This document shows positions 6,686-14,434 of a stretch of DNA of 18,804 bases, piece by piece. Numbering within the stretch: the first letter of the stretch is position 1; every line of letters begins with the position of its first letter. The translations under genes and the position numbers were made by a program. This DNA is from an uncultured Bacteroidales bacterium (lineage in GTDB: Bacteria; Bacteroidota; Bacteroidia; Bacteroidales; UBA932). Under the pieces are notes generated by a model. The model did not search any database. It had not been told where the DNA came from and was given only the letters and a program-made list of their open reading frames with translations. The stretch lies in NCBI GenBank assembly GCA_934702165.1, contig CAKUYG010000019.1, positions 1 through 18,804 of the forward strand, written 5' to 3'.

Positions 6686-7885
6686 CTACTGATGTTTTTC
6701 TGCTACTGCATTGTTAACTCTTATCGTAAAATCGCTGAGGACGTTCATATAGTTGATGAACGCCTCGTATGGTGTCGCATACGGATTGAAGCGGCTGTGC
6801 ACCTCCCCGTCGGAGAAGAACTTGGTGCACATATAATATAGGTGGTCACTCTCCTGGAGGTGACCGAAATCCGCCCACAGGTCGGCATCATCCACAAGAG
6901 AGAGCTTCTCCTGGAGTGCATACAGTTTGCGGAACGCGTCCTGCTGAAGTTCGTTGCCGAGCCATGCGGAAAGGTCACGCTCCTCATCTGCCCACGAAAT
7001 AGGCTCCGGGACAGAAAGGTCGCCGACGGACTTGTACTTGACCACGGCACGTGCGGGGGTGACGAAGTCGAGCTCCGGATCATTGAGAGCCTGCTTTATG
7101 AAAGCCTCCATGAAGTCGAAGATTCCGCATTCAGCACCCTGATGCTCTCCGAAAGTCTCATAGTCCATGAAGAGGTTGACGATGTCACCCTCTGAGGCCT
7201 TGACCCATCCGGTATATTTCTCCGCAGTCAGCGGCCACTCCGACCAGCTGCGGTTGGAAAAGCGGAAAGCGATGTCATCGCTGAGCGCATAGTTGCGCAG
7301 AAGCAGCTTCAGACCGCTTTTGAATTCGTTGTTATATACATAATCCGGACTCATCCAGCCCATTATATGACGCGCACCTTCGGTGAGCATGGTCTTGAAG
7401 CCAAGGTCATAGACATCCTTTCCGATGCTGTCGGAGTAGATGAGTTCCGTGTTGCGGAAAGTCTTCGGAGTGACACCGAAATACTGCTCGACCGCCGCCT
7501 TGTGCTTGAGGACCTGATGTTCGAACTCCTGCCGGGACGTCAGCGAAGCGAGCGAATGGTAATAGGTCTCGCAGAGGAACTCCACGCAGCCGGTATCAGC
7601 AAGCGCCTTGAAACTCTCGGTAACCTCCGGAGCGTAACGCTCGAACTGCTCGAGCGCGGAACCTGATATGGAGAAGGCCAGTTTGAATTTGCCCTTGCTC
7701 TCCTTGATGAGTTCAAGAAGCATCTTGTTCATAGGGAGGTAGCACTTGGTGGCGACTCTCTTGAGGATGGTCCTGTTGGTGAAATCGTCGTAGTAATGTG
7801 AGTCTTTACCGATATCGAAGAAACGGTAGAGACGGAGCCTTGTCGGCTGATGCACCTGGAAATACAGGCAGATAGACTTCTTCAT
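6686..7885 (-). CDS. GH57 family alpha-amylase / glucanotransferase-like enzyme
   Basis: This 399-residue cytoplasmic protein has no signal peptide. It shows the GH57 conserved regions: LYFQVHQP (7-14), FSISGSALEQ (71-80), the nucleophile region TFRNTELIYSD with Glu147, and the acid/base region FMDYETFGEH with Asp241. The family retains the alpha configuration and includes amylases, 4-alpha-glucanotransferases and branching enzymes. The short length and the position between a glycogen-synthase-like gene and glgP match the GH57 gene of Bacteroides glycogen loci. It probably acts on intracellular glycogen or maltodextrin; whether it hydrolyses or transfers cannot be read from sequence. It is separated from the upstream glycosyltransferase by one base. 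Confidence 0.92.
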   Translation of the reverse strand: MKKSICLYFQVHQPTRLRLYRFFDIGKDSHYYDDFTNRTILKRVATKCYLPMNKMLLELIKESKGKFKLAFSISGSALEQFERYAPEVTESFKALADTGCVEFLCETYYHSLASLTSRQEFEHQVLKHKAAVEQYFGVTPKTFRNTELIYSDSIGKDVYDLGFKTMLTEGARHIMGWMSPDYVYNNEFKSGLKLLLRNYALSDDIAFRFSNRSWSEWPLTAEKYTGWVKASEGDIVNLFMDYETFGEHQGAECGIFDFMEAFIKQALNDPELDFVTPARAVVKYKSVGDLSVPEPISWADEERDLSAWLGNELQQDAFRKLYALQEKLSLVDDADLWADFGHLQESDHLYYMCTKFFSDGEVHSRFNPYATPYEAFINYMNVLSDFTIRVNNAVAEKHQ

Positions 7886-7886
7886 A

Positions 7887-9179
7887 TTATTCTTTTACCA
7901 GAGATTCATAAATATTCTTGAGCTTCGCGGTGGCGTTGTTCCACTTGAGAGCGTTGACTTCCTCATATCCCTGCTTCGAAGCGAAATCCGAAAGGGCCGG
8001 ATACTTGAGGAGCGCGTAGATGTCGTCAGCCATGGCGTCCACATCCCAGAAATCCACTTTCAGCGCATACTTCAGCACTTCCGCCGCACCGGATTGATAC
8101 GATATGACAGACGGGACATTGGATCTCATGGCTTCAAGTGGAGAAATACCAAAAGGCTCTGACACTGAAGGCATTATATACACATCAGAGAGGGCGAACA
8201 TCTTCTGTACCTCTCCCCCGCGCAGGAAGCCGGTGAAGTGGAAGCGGTCAGAAATCCCGAGACGGGCCACCTGGCGGATCGCGCGGTTCATCATGTCCCC
8301 GCTTCCGGCCATCACGAAACGCACGTTGTCCATACGTTTGAGTACCTTGGCCGCCGCCTCGATGAAGTATTCCGGACCCTTCTGATAGGTGATGCGCCCA
8401 AGGAAGGTGACGACCTTGTCGCGTACGCCCCTCTCTACTTCAACATTGTCCCTTCCGCTGAAGTCCACAGCATTGTGGACAGTGATGACCTTGGCTGGGT
8501 CGATCCCGTATTTGTTGATGACTATGTTCCTGGTAAGGTCGCTCACCGTCACCACGCGGTCAGCGGCCTCCATGCCCCTCTTCTCAATGGCATAGACCCT
8601 GGAGTCCACCATGTCATCGGTGCCGCGGTCAAAGGATGTGGCGTGCACATGTACCACCAGCGGCTTCCCGCTGACTTCCTTGGCGGCTATGCCGGCAAGA
8701 TAGGTGAGCCAGTCGTGGGCGTGGATCACATCGAACTGCCCTGCGTACTGCATCGCTATGGTCGCGGCCACCTGGGCATAGCGGGACACCTCCTCGAGGA
8801 GGTTGGCCCCGTATTTGCCGGAGAACTTGAACTTCTGCCCGAAACCCACCGTGGTCTCGCTGAGTTTCTTCTTCTTCATCTCCTCTATGGCCTCGAAATA
8901 CTCTTCCGGGTCCACATAAGGGACTATGCTGGAGTCCACATTGATGAACTTCACCTTGTCGAGGAACTCGTCCACGCTGTCACAGACGTTGCTTACAGCC
9001 ACATCGCTGGCGTTGATTATCTTTGCACAGCTCTGATCCTCATCGCCAGATGCCGACGGCATCACGAAAAGCACCTTGACCCCGTTGTGGGCCAAGCCTT
9101 TGACAATTCCTTCGCAGGCAGTCCCCAGACCGCCGGCGATATGGGGAGGGAACTCCCAACCGAACATCAATACTGTCAT
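7887..9179 (-). CDS. Glycogen-synthase-like glycosyltransferase (GT4/GT5 fold)
   Basis: This 430-residue GT-B glycosyltransferase probably elongates alpha-1,4-glucan chains. The N-terminal WEFPPHIAGGLGTACEG (8-24) is the acceptor/donor loop with GGLG. HAHDWLTYLAG (153-163) and HVHATSFDRG (177-186) are typical of the first Rossmann domain. GRITYQKGPE (261-270) holds the Arg and Lys expected to bind the donor diphosphate, and SEPFGISPLEA (340-350) holds the E-x7-E pair. It resembles the Bacteroides and archaeal glycogen/starch synthases more than the E. coli ADP-glucose-specific GlgA. No glgC is present nearby, so the donor (ADP- or UDP-glucose) is open. Its ATG overlaps the debranching enzyme stop (ATGA). 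Confidence 0.88.
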   Translation of the reverse strand: MTVLMFGWEFPPHIAGGLGTACEGIVKGLAHNGVKVLFVMPSASGDEDQSCAKIINASDVAVSNVCDSVDEFLDKVKFINVDSSIVPYVDPEEYFEAIEEMKKKKLSETTVGFGQKFKFSGKYGANLLEEVSRYAQVAATIAMQYAGQFDVIHAHDWLTYLAGIAAKEVSGKPLVVHVHATSFDRGTDDMVDSRVYAIEKRGMEAADRVVTVSDLTRNIVINKYGIDPAKVITVHNAVDFSGRDNVEVERGVRDKVVTFLGRITYQKGPEYFIEAAAKVLKRMDNVRFVMAGSGDMMNRAIRQVARLGISDRFHFTGFLRGGEVQKMFALSDVYIMPSVSEPFGISPLEAMRSNVPSVISYQSGAAEVLKYALKVDFWDVDAMADDIYALLKYPALSDFASKQGYEEVNALKWNNATAKLKNIYESLVKE

Positions 9180-11119
9180 TTGCCTTTCTCCCTATATTTG
9201 TCCAACATGTTCTCCACCGAAAGCAGGGCCGCCGTGCTGAGCGCAGAGGATATGGCCCCGTGCGGCTCGTGAGGAGGGTCTCCGTCATAAAGTTCGGAGA
9301 ACGCTCCGACGCCGTGCTTGTTCAGGTCTTCATAGAAGCCCTCGACCAGCCACTCGGCCTTCTTGACGAACGACGCGCCCCTGACTCTCAGACAGACCCT
9401 CACATAATATTCCAGGAGGAACGGACGCGTGCTGCCCTGATGATAGGCAAGGTCACGCTCGACCTGCGTCCCCTCATATACTCCTTTGTATTTGCTGTCC
9501 CGCGGGGAGAGGGTGCGGATGCCGCGTGAGGTGACAAGTTCGTTGTCCACCACCCTGAGTATGGACGGCGCGAGATCCTCGTCAATCGGAGAATAATCGC
9601 ACCAGATGGAGGCGAGCTGGTTGGGCCTGATATCCATGTTCTGGCCCGAATTGTCCACATAGTCGGCAAGACAGCCGTACTCTGGGTTCCAGAACACTTT
9701 CTGGTAGTTGGCCCTCACAAGGTCGCGTATGCCTGACCACTTGGAGACGAATGTGCTCTTCTTGGAGCCGTACTTGGACTCCATGTCCACGGCGAAGCAG
9801 ATGGCGTTGTACCAGAAAGCATTTGTCTCCACCTGATAGCCGGCGCGCTCGGTGACAGGATGCCCGCCGGCGTAGGCGTTCATCCACGAGAGGGCCACGC
9901 CGTCCTTCTGCTCCCAGAGCAGGCCGTTCGGCTGCATGGACACTTCGGCGCGCTCCCCCGGAAGATAGCTCTCCAGGACTCCGCGCAGGATTATACCGTA
10001 TTTTTTCCACACCGCCTTAGGATCGGCCCCGTAGGATATATAGCTCTGCAAGCAGGAAGCGAGCAGAAGCGGGGCCTCCACCTGGGTGGTCCTGCGGAAA
10101 AGCCGCTCCTGCTGGTCGGCTATGAGGTTGTCCAATATCTCCTCAAATGTCCTGGCGCTGTCCAGACCACAGAGGGCAAGACCCGGCAGGGCAAGCAGGG
10201 ACTCACGCAGAAGCCCCGTGTACATCCACGAATATCCGGCTTCTATCCTCTTGCGGCCGTTGTGCTCGGTGATCAGGGAGTCGGCGCAGCGGCGCAGCTG
10301 GTCACGGTACCCCGTGATCTCCCCGGCGGCCTTGACACCGGATGTGAACTTGCGCTTGAACTCCGTCGGATCCTCCTGCATCACCGATGCGGAGAACACC
10401 ACGGAACCGCCAGGCTTGAGGGTAGTCTCAAAGCATCCCGGCACAAGCAGATCCTCTCGGCAGTCGAAACCGCGACGGTACTCGTCCGAATAGGTGACGT
10501 TGAGGTTCCATGCCGGGGCGGCCGTGTACTTGGCGCGCGCATCGCTCAGCTGGAGATTGAGGTCCGGGAAATTGGGATACATCTTGAAGGACATCCCGCC
10601 CTGGATGGCGGAACCCTCCGTGCAGGCCTCGGGGTTCTGATGTGTAAGATCGTGTATGTTGCGGAACGCCAGATAAGGCCTGAGCTGAAGCTTCACCGGA
10701 GCCGGAGAAGACAGGAGCTCGTACTTTATCATCACCTGATCCCTCTCATGGGAGAGGAGTATGGTCTTGCGGAAAAGGATATCTCCGACCTTGTAGGTGA
10801 TCTCCGGCACGGAATCCGCGCAGAAGTCCACTATGTACTTGTGGCCGCGCGGATCATAGATGTCTCCATAGCAATGGATTCCAAGATTGAACTGCTTCCC
10901 GTCCACGATGAGGCTCTCATCAAGAGCGGACAGAAGCAGATAGCGGTCACCCCCGAAACGGTCCAGGGTAACGGCCAGAAGCCCGTGATAGCGCCGGGTA
11001 TTGCAAGTGATGATGGTAGTGTTGCAATATGCCCCGGTCTTGTTCGCGCAGATGATCTCCCTCTTGAGCGAATAGGCTAGATTGACCAGTTCAGACTTGT
11101 TGAATTTTAAGAATGCCAT
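9176..11119 (-). CDS. Glycogen debranching enzyme (amylo-alpha-1,6-glucosidase, GH133)
   Basis: This 647-residue protein removes alpha-1,6 branch points, probably after phosphorylase has trimmed outer chains. The N-terminal domain (1-250) has KTGAYCNTTIITCNTRRYHG (27-46), the GDE_N signature. The (alpha/alpha)6 catalytic domain (about 270-640) shows NGLLWEQKDG (398-407), ETNAFWYNA (431-439), RPNQLASIW (498-506), LAYHQGSTRPFLLEYY (557-572) and FSELYDGDPPHEPHG (607-621). The HQG-S-T-R-P-F variant differs from the common HQGTVWPW. It lacks the glucanotransferase half of eukaryotic debranching enzymes, so a separate transferase (perhaps the GH57 protein) may assist. The start ATG is six bases after the glgB stop, and the end overlaps the next gene by four bases. 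Confidence 0.93.
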   Translation of the reverse strand: MAFLKFNKSELVNLAYSLKREIICANKTGAYCNTTIITCNTRRYHGLLAVTLDRFGGDRYLLLSALDESLIVDGKQFNLGIHCYGDIYDPRGHKYIVDFCADSVPEITYKVGDILFRKTILLSHERDQVMIKYELLSSPAPVKLQLRPYLAFRNIHDLTHQNPEACTEGSAIQGGMSFKMYPNFPDLNLQLSDARAKYTAAPAWNLNVTYSDEYRRGFDCREDLLVPGCFETTLKPGGSVVFSASVMQEDPTEFKRKFTSGVKAAGEITGYRDQLRRCADSLITEHNGRKRIEAGYSWMYTGLLRESLLALPGLALCGLDSARTFEEILDNLIADQQERLFRRTTQVEAPLLLASCLQSYISYGADPKAVWKKYGIILRGVLESYLPGERAEVSMQPNGLLWEQKDGVALSWMNAYAGGHPVTERAGYQVETNAFWYNAICFAVDMESKYGSKKSTFVSKWSGIRDLVRANYQKVFWNPEYGCLADYVDNSGQNMDIRPNQLASIWCDYSPIDEDLAPSILRVVDNELVTSRGIRTLSPRDSKYKGVYEGTQVERDLAYHQGSTRPFLLEYYVRVCLRVRGASFVKKAEWLVEGFYEDLNKHGVGAFSELYDGDPPHEPHGAISSALSTAALLSVENMLDKYREKGK

Positions 11120-11125
11120 CTTCTT

Positions 11126-13096
11126 TTATATTTTTTTCAGTACGACCGCCACTCTGCACGGGAGGTACAGGGAGAGCTGACCGTCCACGGTGAAGTGCCT
11201 CTCATCCCTTTTCAGGCGCGAGAATCCGTCAAACTCGGTTTCGTCGGAATCAAGGGCCAGGACATATTCTCCGTCGGGTGCCCCGAACCTGAAATCCCGG
11301 TACGAGGCGGCCGGATTGAAATTGAATGCAAATATACTATTTCCGCGCTTGAATATCAAGACTTTCCTATCTTCATCGACATATAGTTGGACAGGAACGT
11401 CATCGAGAATCTTCTCTTTCTTGACATAATGTATCATCGCCGAGTCGAAGCGCTGAAGCGAAGCATAGCGCAGGACTGGGTTGTCGGCGAGCGACCACTG
11501 ACGGCGGGCGTACTTGTATGACCAGCCGTTGCCCTCGCGCGGGAAATCGATCCACTCCGGATGGCCGAACTCGTTACCCATGAAATTGAGGTATCCGCCC
11601 CCGCAGGTGGACAGGGTCACCAGGCGGATCATCTTGTGAAGCGCGATCCCACGGTCCACAGTCACGTTCTGCGAGCCGAGCTCCATCCCATAGTACATCT
11701 CCTTGTCCATCAGGCGGAATATGATGGTCTTGTCTCCCACCAGGGCCTGGTCGTGGCACTCGGCATAGGAGATGGTCTTCTCGTCGGAGCGCTTGTTGGT
11801 GAGTTCCCACCAGATAGCCCCCATGCTCCACTGCTCGTCGCGCAGCTCCTTGATCCACTTGATCCAGTGGTCCGCGATGCCCATCGCCATACGGAAATCA
11901 AAACCCACACCTCCGGCCTTGAACGGCGCAGCCAGACCGGCCATTCCGCTCACGTCCTCCGCTATGGTGACGGCATCCGGATTGATCTCATGGATGAGCA
12001 TGTTGGCCAGGGCCAGATAGCTGACAGCATTCTCGTCCACCCCCTGGTCGAAATAAAGGGAATAATCCCCGAACGCCTTGCCAAGGCCATGGTCCCAGTA
12101 GATCATGCTCGTCACCCCGTCGAAACGGAACCCGTCGATGTGGTACTCCTCCATCCAGTACTTGCAGTTGGACAGGAGGAAATATTTGACTTCATCTTTG
12201 CCGTAGTCGAAACATCTTGATCCCCAGGCGGGATGGTGTCCCTGCGGGCCGGGGTAGAAGTACAGGTCGTCCCTGCCGTCCAGACGGCTGAGCCCTTCGG
12301 CCTCGTTGTCCACGGCGTGCGAATGGACTATGTCCATCACCACGGCTATCCCGTAGCGGTGGGCCTCATCGACCAGATGCTTGAATTCCTCCGGCGTGCC
12401 GAAGCGGGAGCTCAAGGCGAAGAAGTTGGACACCTGATAGCCGAACGACCCATAGTACGGGTGCTCCTGGAGAGCCATGATCTGGAGCACATTGTACCCC
12501 AGAGCCTTGACACGCGGCAGCACGGTCTGCCTGAACTCGTCGAATGTGGAGACTTTCTCCTGCTCCGAGCTCATCCCGATATGACACTCATAAATAAGTG
12601 GATGCGGTCTCTTCCCTGGCTTTCGGCTCTTCCACACGTAGCCCTGGGGCGGCGCCCAGACTTGGGCGGAGAAGATCTTAGTGTCCGGATCCTGCACCAC
12701 CCGTGTCACATAGGCAGGAAGCCTCTCCCCGCCGCCTCCGGGCCACTCGATCCAGAGCTTGTACAGGTCGCCGTGCCGCAGAAACATCTCCGGCAGGCGC
12801 AGTTCCCAGTTACCCTCGCCCACCGGGGAGAAGGCATAGCCTTCGGTGCGCTTCCAGTTGTTGCACTCGCCTATCAGGTAGATCCTCGTGGCGTTGGGAG
12901 CCCACTCCCTTATCACCCAGGTCTCCCCTTCCTTGTGGAGCGGGTAGTAAAGGTGGTTGTTGACGGCATCGGTGAGGCTGCCGCCCCGGGAGAGTTTCTC
13001 CAGATCCGAGAGGATATGCTCATGCCTGGCGTCTATCGCCCCCTTGTAGGGCTCAAGCCAGGGATCCGTCTCGTAAATTTGCTTGCATGCTGTCAT
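11126..13096 (-). CDS. glgB: 1,4-alpha-glucan branching enzyme, eukaryote-like GH13_8 type
   Basis: GlgB cuts alpha-1,4 chains and rejoins them as alpha-1,6 branches. At 656 residues it has an N-terminal helical segment, a CBM48 domain (about 45-145: VIREWAPNATRIYLIGECNNW), the GH13 barrel (165-560) and an all-beta C-terminal domain. Catalytic residues are Asp326 in GFRFDGVTSM, Glu380 in TIAEDVSG and Asp449 in ECHDQALVGDKT; VMDIVHSHA (253-261) is GH13 region I. Stretches such as LNFMGNEFGHPEWIDFPREG and YKYARRQWSL read like animal and yeast branching enzymes rather than E. coli GlgB. Its ATG overlaps the xseB stop by four bases. Confidence 0.95.
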   Translation of the reverse strand: MTACKQIYETDPWLEPYKGAIDARHEHILSDLEKLSRGGSLTDAVNNHLYYPLHKEGETWVIREWAPNATRIYLIGECNNWKRTEGYAFSPVGEGNWELRLPEMFLRHGDLYKLWIEWPGGGGERLPAYVTRVVQDPDTKIFSAQVWAPPQGYVWKSRKPGKRPHPLIYECHIGMSSEQEKVSTFDEFRQTVLPRVKALGYNVLQIMALQEHPYYGSFGYQVSNFFALSSRFGTPEEFKHLVDEAHRYGIAVVMDIVHSHAVDNEAEGLSRLDGRDDLYFYPGPQGHHPAWGSRCFDYGKDEVKYFLLSNCKYWMEEYHIDGFRFDGVTSMIYWDHGLGKAFGDYSLYFDQGVDENAVSYLALANMLIHEINPDAVTIAEDVSGMAGLAAPFKAGGVGFDFRMAMGIADHWIKWIKELRDEQWSMGAIWWELTNKRSDEKTISYAECHDQALVGDKTIIFRLMDKEMYYGMELGSQNVTVDRGIALHKMIRLVTLSTCGGGYLNFMGNEFGHPEWIDFPREGNGWSYKYARRQWSLADNPVLRYASLQRFDSAMIHYVKKEKILDDVPVQLYVDEDRKVLIFKRGNSIFAFNFNPAASYRDFRFGAPDGEYVLALDSDETEFDGFSRLKRDERHFTVDGQLSLYLPCRVAVVLKKI

Positions 13097-13272
13097 AGAT
13101 CATCCGTTATGGTTTTCATCGTTCTGAGGTATTCCCGGCACTGCGCGATGAGTTCATCGGAGCGCCGTATGTATTTTTCAATGTCCCCCAGGGCCGTGGA
13201 AGGGTCTTCCACCTTCCCGGCTATCAGTTCAAGTTCGGCCATGGCCTTGGAGTAGTCAAAGTTCTCTTCCAT
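13093..13272 (-). CDS. xseB: Exonuclease VII small subunit XseB
   Basis: XseB binds the long helices of XseA and is needed for exonuclease VII, which degrades single-stranded DNA from either end to oligonucleotides. I take the ATG at 13272, giving 59 residues beginning MEENFDYSKAMAELELIAGK. A longer frame to 13302 adds ten residues that do not fit the family. The short protein is almost all helical, with the family pattern A-x-x-E-L-E-x-I near 10-17 and DELIAQCREYL near 39-49. It overlaps the xseA 3' end by 17 bases and the glgB start by four, so translation of all three is probably coupled. Confidence 0.92.
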   Translation of the reverse strand: MEENFDYSKAMAELELIAGKVEDPSTALGDIEKYIRRSDELIAQCREYLRTMKTITDDL

Positions 13273-14362
13273 ATACAGTTGCGTTGATTGTCCCGTCCTC
13301 AAAGAGGACGCTTATCCTGTCTCCTTCCCTGATGGACGCGGCGGATTTGAGCACCACGCCCCGGGCATCGGCGACGAGGGTGTAGCCCCGGGCGAGCACC
13401 GCTCTCGGGTCGGCGGAGCGTATCCTTGCGGCCATCATGTCCAGCGCGGCCCCCATCGAAGAGAGCCGGGAGGAGAAGGCCAGACGGAGCCTGGTACTAT
13501 AGGAACTGATGCGCTCATCCTCTGCCGCCAGCGCGTCTATAAACCTGTCCGCCAGCGCCGTAGGAGTCTTGACAAAATCGTGCGCGACCATATCCGCCAC
13601 ATGGTGGTCCCGTTCGTGGCCGATGGCGGTGAAGACGGGTATGGGGCAGTTGGCGATGGTGAACGCAAGCCCGTAATCATCGAAGCATGAAAGGTCAAAC
13701 GATGAGCCTCCGCCGCGCAGGATCAATATGGCATCATAGGGCACACCGGCCGTCTCCGCCACGGAGATGGCATCGCATATCGATGCCGGAGCGCCGTCGC
13801 CCTGCATCGTGGCCTCCAACAGGTGGACATCGAAAGCAAAGCCGAACTCGTTGTCCTCCAGATGCCTTTTGAAATCCCCATAGCCGGCCGCATCACGGGC
13901 CGAGATGACCGCAAGACGCCTCGGAAGTTCGGACAGGGTGAGGCTTTTCTGCCTGTTGAGCAGTCCTTCGGAGGCGAGACGGTCTATGGTCTGGCGCCGC
14001 AGCAGTTCAGCCGCTCCCACAGTGAAGCATGGCTCGATGTCGTCCACTGTCAGAGTGAGCCCGTATAGTTCGCTGTAGCTCACCATGACCTGGACCAGCA
14101 CTTCGATGCCGGGACGGATGTCCTCCCCGGTCGCCTCGCGGAACTTTGCGGAGAGCGGGAGGTAACGGCTGCGCCAGATCACGGCCTTGGCTCGGGCCAC
14201 GACGCGTCCGTCCTCACTTCCGGCAAGATCCATATAGCAGTGCCCGTTGGCCTTGGCCTGCACAGACGAGAGTTCGGCGCGCACCCATATCTTCCCGGGG
14301 AACAGCTCCCCGATCCCCTCACGCATCATGTGCTGAAGCTCGATTAAATCTACATAGTCCAT
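13256..14362 (-). CDS. xseA: Exonuclease VII large subunit XseA
   Basis: XseA is the catalytic subunit of exonuclease VII (single-strand DNA exonuclease in repair and recombination). I chose the ATG at 14362 (368 residues, MDYVDLIELQHMM...). A TTG nine codons upstream is possible, but the protein family normally begins with this short Y-x-x-L-x-x-L pattern. The N-terminal OB fold (about 1-95) includes WVRAELSS and HCYMDL. The nuclease domain shows ISARDAAGYGDF, ILRGGGSSFDLSCFDD and FTAIGHERDHHVAD...KTPTALAD. The helical region after TPTALAD up to PRAVLARGY spans only about 60 residues, against roughly 150 in E. coli, so the coiled-coil arm that holds XseB is short. It is first in the minus-strand run. 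Confidence 0.93.
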   Translation of the reverse strand: MDYVDLIELQHMMREGIGELFPGKIWVRAELSSVQAKANGHCYMDLAGSEDGRVVARAKAVIWRSRYLPLSAKFREATGEDIRPGIEVLVQVMVSYSELYGLTLTVDDIEPCFTVGAAELLRRQTIDRLASEGLLNRQKSLTLSELPRRLAVISARDAAGYGDFKRHLEDNEFGFAFDVHLLEATMQGDGAPASICDAISVAETAGVPYDAILILRGGGSSFDLSCFDDYGLAFTIANCPIPVFTAIGHERDHHVADMVAHDFVKTPTALADRFIDALAAEDERISSYSTRLRLAFSSRLSSMGAALDMMAARIRSADPRAVLARGYTLVADARGVVLKSAASIREGDRISVLFEDGTINATVYGREL

Positions 14363-14368
14363 CTCAGG

Positions 14369-14376
14369 CAAAAATA
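14369..14376 (-). promoter_or_regulatory. Possible -7 element for xseA and the glycogen block
   Basis: Read on the minus strand, 14376 to 14369 is TATTTTTG, matching the Bacteroidetes -7 box TAnnTTTG. It ends six bases before the xseA ATG at 14362, so the transcript would be leaderless or nearly so. No good TTTG lies 19-21 bases upstream. It is offered because the divergent gap is the only place upstream of the eight-gene run where a promoter could sit without lying in another gene. Confidence 0.35.
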
Positions 14377-14397
14377 AGAAAAATGGCAAAGAATTGC

Positions 14398-14405
14398 TAT
14401 ATTTG
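14398..14405 (+). promoter_or_regulatory. Probable -7 element for the engB-prs-der operon
   Basis: TATATTTG matches the Bacteroidetes -7 box TAnnTTTG and lies 29 bases before the engB ATG, so transcription would start near 14410. The base run 19-21 upstream (around 14373-14378) is A-rich with no TTTG, so the -33 element is weak or missing. An AAGAAGG at 14414-14420 lies 14 bases from the ATG, rather far for a ribosome-binding site. Confidence 0.5.
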
Positions 14406-14434
14406 CAGCCGTTAAGAAGGCAGTATTCTTTTTT

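Noticed and set aside
8238..9272. Long plus-strand open frame (344 codons) opposite the glycosyltransferase gene
   Set aside because: It is the antisense of a clear GT-B enzyme; the translation is rich in His, Val and Gly with no family motif. Long antisense frames are expected in GC-rich coding DNA.
9860..11080. Plus-strand open frame of 406 codons opposite the debranching enzyme
   Set aside because: It is a shadow of the GH133 gene, with no recognisable domains or start signal.
12233..13255. Plus-strand open frame of 340 codons opposite glgB and xseB
   Set aside because: It spans the antisense of two well-supported genes and has no motif; a composition effect.
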